Shown in pieces: positions 61,148 through 64,000 of a stretch of DNA of 64,000 nucleotides. The notes under the pieces are model-generated. The model made no database searches. It was not told the origin of the DNA and saw only the letters and a program-made list of their open reading frames with translations. Every line of letters begins with the position of its first letter. Positions within the stretch are counted from its first letter, which is position 1. This stretch comes from Gorsachius magnificus. Taxonomy: Eukaryota > Chordata > Aves > Pelecaniformes > Ardeidae. Location of the stretch: assembly GCA_034008185.1 (NCBI GenBank), contig CM067081.1:10415821-10479820 (forward strand). Direction: 5' to 3'. Both the position numbers and the translations under genes were made by a program.

Positions 61148-63920
61148 CTTTCTTCCTCTGTTTTGAAATGTTTCATGTCAACAGAAATAAAAGGGATTTT
61201 GTTTTGATAGAGACTCTGAGAAGTTACCTTTCATTGCAACACATGATAACCTCAAATAATAAAACAAAGACAAGGGGAAGGGAGTAATTTCAAAATTAAA
61301 AACCCAAATCCATGGTTAGTTAATTTGGATACCTTGACTGTGCTTCTTCCTTCATGAAAATCTCCACTGAGAGATTTAAAAAAAAAAAACAAAACATTTG
61401 GGCAAAATGAGCTGTTTGGGTTTCAAAGGCACCACACATAGGTTAGCATATGATTCTACTGTGATTTATCACTTGGTCTTTAGTTGTTTTACTTAGGTAT
61501 GGAAAAAAATGTGAAATTACACAGTGGACAGATTTAATTACAGATTTTCTTTCCTGCCTTCCTACCAAGCCACATTCCCGTGCATTGCTTAACGGTGCTG
61601 GACGAACAAGGATTTCTCATTGCAGGCTCTATGAAATGGGAACACGTGTGCTTTCCAGGGTGCAACATGCCAGTACTGGCAATACAAGTTGTAGTTACAG
61701 CTTTTTAACTTGATTCCATGGCCAGCAAGGAGGGAAGACTGCTAACTTTCCAAAGTCATATGCTATTCATCCACAGCCACCCCTCTGCAGTTGGGTAACT
61801 TTTCCCAGCTAGGATGCTTTACTTTGTACTCATTACAATTCTGAGCTGTTTTGATATCCACATGCTAACAAACCAATCTTTTCACAGTTCCTCTCTCAAA
61901 CACAATTGAAACTGAATCAAAGGAGTGTGCTTTATCTGGTTAATTTAGCTAGAGAGATATTACATTTCATAATAAAGAAACCCTAAGGACACGTGATTTG
62001 GTTTAATTTTCACCTGGTGTTTATCACTGTGTATACTCCAAATTTCATTAGGATCTATAAACGTAACAGCAGGTACTTGGACCTTACAAAGATTTCTGGA
62101 GCCAGATCCATAGAGAGACGCAGAGTAATGGAATGGCAGAAATCCAGTTCTAAAATAAATGTAATCTGTCTACTGCTAATGAGAAACAAAACACCAGCTT
62201 CAAACTCTTCCAGAGGATGAAAGCATCACTTGAATGTTTGATTGCATGAAGAATTTAAATCTACACAATTGCATTTGGAGCAAGTTACAACATTTCTGAA
62301 TGACATGTATTGAAATGAAGGCACTTACAGTCTGCTCACATAGTTTTATTTGTATTACACTAGCAAACAGGAAGCCCAGTGAGATCAGAGCCCTGCCACA
62401 TCGGTGCTGCACAGACAGTCCTCCCCCGACACAGTTGCTTTCAGAAAACTAATGTGGGAGGGGGATAAAATGATGAATAACTTGTATTTGGTGATGAAAC
62501 AAATAGATTAAAAGTTACTGGCAAGCCAGGATAAAAATTAAGGACTCCCGGATCTCTGCATAGTAAGTGCAGCATGGTACAATATTTGCACTGAAAATCA
62601 GCCTATATTCTATAATTGGGTCCCTTGTAAACGGTCCCTTCTCCTCTGCCCCAGTGGAGATACTGAGAGAAGTAAAAAAAGCAAGGTTTAAGTTGTTTCT
62701 GAGAAGTGGCATTGGAAGATCCCACTTGTTTCCTCTTGAGACTGAAATTATTAATGCAGTGTAGGTTTGGTTTGTATGAAATCTAAAAGGACAGCATTCC
62801 AGGAGCAAATAAACCTCACAGGGGAAAGACACCCTGACAGGTCATTTTGTCCGTGAAATGTATCAGCCTTACTGCAATGCTGAGTAACAAGGAGAGAAAC
62901 ATGCAAAAGAACCTTAAAAGGAAAACTTAACATATTTAATTAATTTAATTTAATGTTGCTAATTAATATCAGAAATGGCTCCTCAAGACAGTAAACTTGT
63001 CTGAGCTTTCTTAATGTCTCTTACACCCAAACCCACTGAAGGTCTCAGCCCCTCAGTGAGAAGTTGAGTCTTAGACAAGTAATTCTCAGAGGCTTAGGTA
63101 ATTTTATTCTCTTATTTGGGTTATATGAAAAATATAGTTTTAGAGAGAAAATAGTCTGGCATAAAACATTTTTAAGATAACAGCAAAACAGTTGCCATGT
63201 TGGATATCAGCTTGAAACCAAGGCTCTGTTGAAAATAACTATTGGTATTACTTAGACTAATACAGAAAGGAGATGTTGCAGGGTAAATCCAGGGTGGCAT
63301 CTAATTTTAGATGCTCTGACATGCACATGCTCTATACATTATGAAAGGCTTCATAGGTGGTTATTAGAATCAGTCAGGTAGTTGAATCTGATGTATACTA
63401 AAAGGTAGTAACACCTCCATAAATCCAGAATGGAAAAGTCAAGGGTAAGAGGGACCTCTTGTGACAGTGGAAACTGCACTGGTTGACCCTAGAACTCTTA
63501 GTTCATTTCAAGTGAGTATCTGCATTACTTAGTATCATAGTTAATTGCAACTCTAATTGACTACAAAATATACACTCTTGGCTCATAAACCCCAAAAGAA
63601 TTTATTTGTCATAAGAGTAAGTGAAGCCCAAGCAACTCCTTCGGGTTCAGATGTCTCCACTGTAGGAATATGTACTTGGTTAGATGAATCCCATTCAAAT
63701 AGCCATACCTGCAGACCTGAAACCTATTTTTCCAAATGCTCTGCAAACACGTAACAAAACCCCCATCCAAAAGCATGTGCAAAGATTGGACTAGGTAAGA
63801 GAAGGAGATCAGAGAAAGGAACTCAGGAGAAGGAAATGACAAGAAGACCACTATTGCAAACAATAAAGCTTGGTGTACCCGAGGACTAATTTTTGTCCTG
63901 TTTAAAGGTATTTTGTAGGT
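61146..63920. other. Unique sequence, nothing recognised
   Basis: No gene or classified repeat. Frames reach 123 codons (63980-63609 minus), but that one runs into the CR1 end and has no domain. An ATTTAATTAATTTAATTTAA-like low-complexity tract lies near 62934-62953. Confidence 0.5.
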
Positions 63921-64000
63921 CATAGAATCATAGAATTGTTTTGTTTGGAAAAGATGTTTAAGACCATTGTGTCCAACCATTAACCTAACACTGCCAAGTC
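63921..64000 (-). mobile_element. CR1 LINE 3' end, cut by the right window edge
   Basis: CATAGAATCATAGAATTGTT followed by GGAAAAGATGTTTAAGACCA and GTCCAACCATTAACCTAACA is the antisense CR1 3' terminus, with two octamers. It continues beyond the window. The first 80 bases are highly similar to the copies at 34261 and 39357. Confidence 0.95.

Noticed and set aside
1..64000. CRISPR arrays, tRNA/rRNA genes, bacterial promoters or operons
   Set aside because: No regularly spaced direct repeats, no recognisable RNA gene cores, and all other signs point to vertebrate non-coding DNA.

Overview
This window looks like a piece of a bird genome, most likely a neognath. The base composition is AT-leaning. 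There are no operons, Shine-Dalgarno sites or long uninterrupted reading frames. The interspersed repeats are the avian set: CR1 LINEs with the typical 3' end (AGAATCAT-type octamers when read on the opposite strand) and solo LTRs of an ERVL-like endogenous retrovirus family. I found no protein-coding gene I can name, no rRNA or tRNA gene and no CRISPR array. The longest open frames outside repeats are about 120-143 codons, which is what non-coding DNA of this size gives by chance. The window is best read as intergenic or deep-intronic DNA.

Layout. 0-5 kb: a minus-strand solo LTR (145-714), an old minus-strand CR1 remnant (about 1970-2560), an unexplained stretch with two adjacent minus-strand frames (2798-3539), and a plus-strand solo LTR with a perfect 5-bp target duplication (3954-4532). 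5-24 kb: mostly unrecognised AT-rich sequence with one old LINE reverse-transcriptase remnant (about 11310-11660), a 23-bp tandem repeat (15588-15650), two MIR-like SINE fragments (about 18345-18430 and 23712-23845) and one candidate exon (23502-23581). 24.4-26.4 kb: a 1.9-kb plus-strand CR1 carrying a broken reverse-transcriptase frame. 26-41 kb: a solo LTR with a perfect duplication (31957-32536), a 1.25-kb minus-strand CR1 (34261-35515), a 31-base G run (37549-37579), a short minus-strand CR1 ending beside a G-quadruplex-type motif (39357-39774) and another solo LTR (40464-41025). 41-64 kb: an old plus-strand CR1 3' end (about 42985-43365), a fifth solo LTR (49986-50569), long A and T runs, a GATTA-type microsatellite (54654-54713), another old CR1 (59592-60020), a MIR-like fragment (about 60825-60980) and a CR1 cut by the right edge (63921-64000).

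How the parts relate. Nothing here works together as a pathway. The most informative pattern is in the five LTRs. They share both ends, but they fall into two groups whose central block, about 180-200 bp and including the core promoter, is unrelated. This points to LTR recombination in which the promoter module was exchanged. Apart from that, the window records several ages of CR1 and SINE insertion in otherwise unique DNA.
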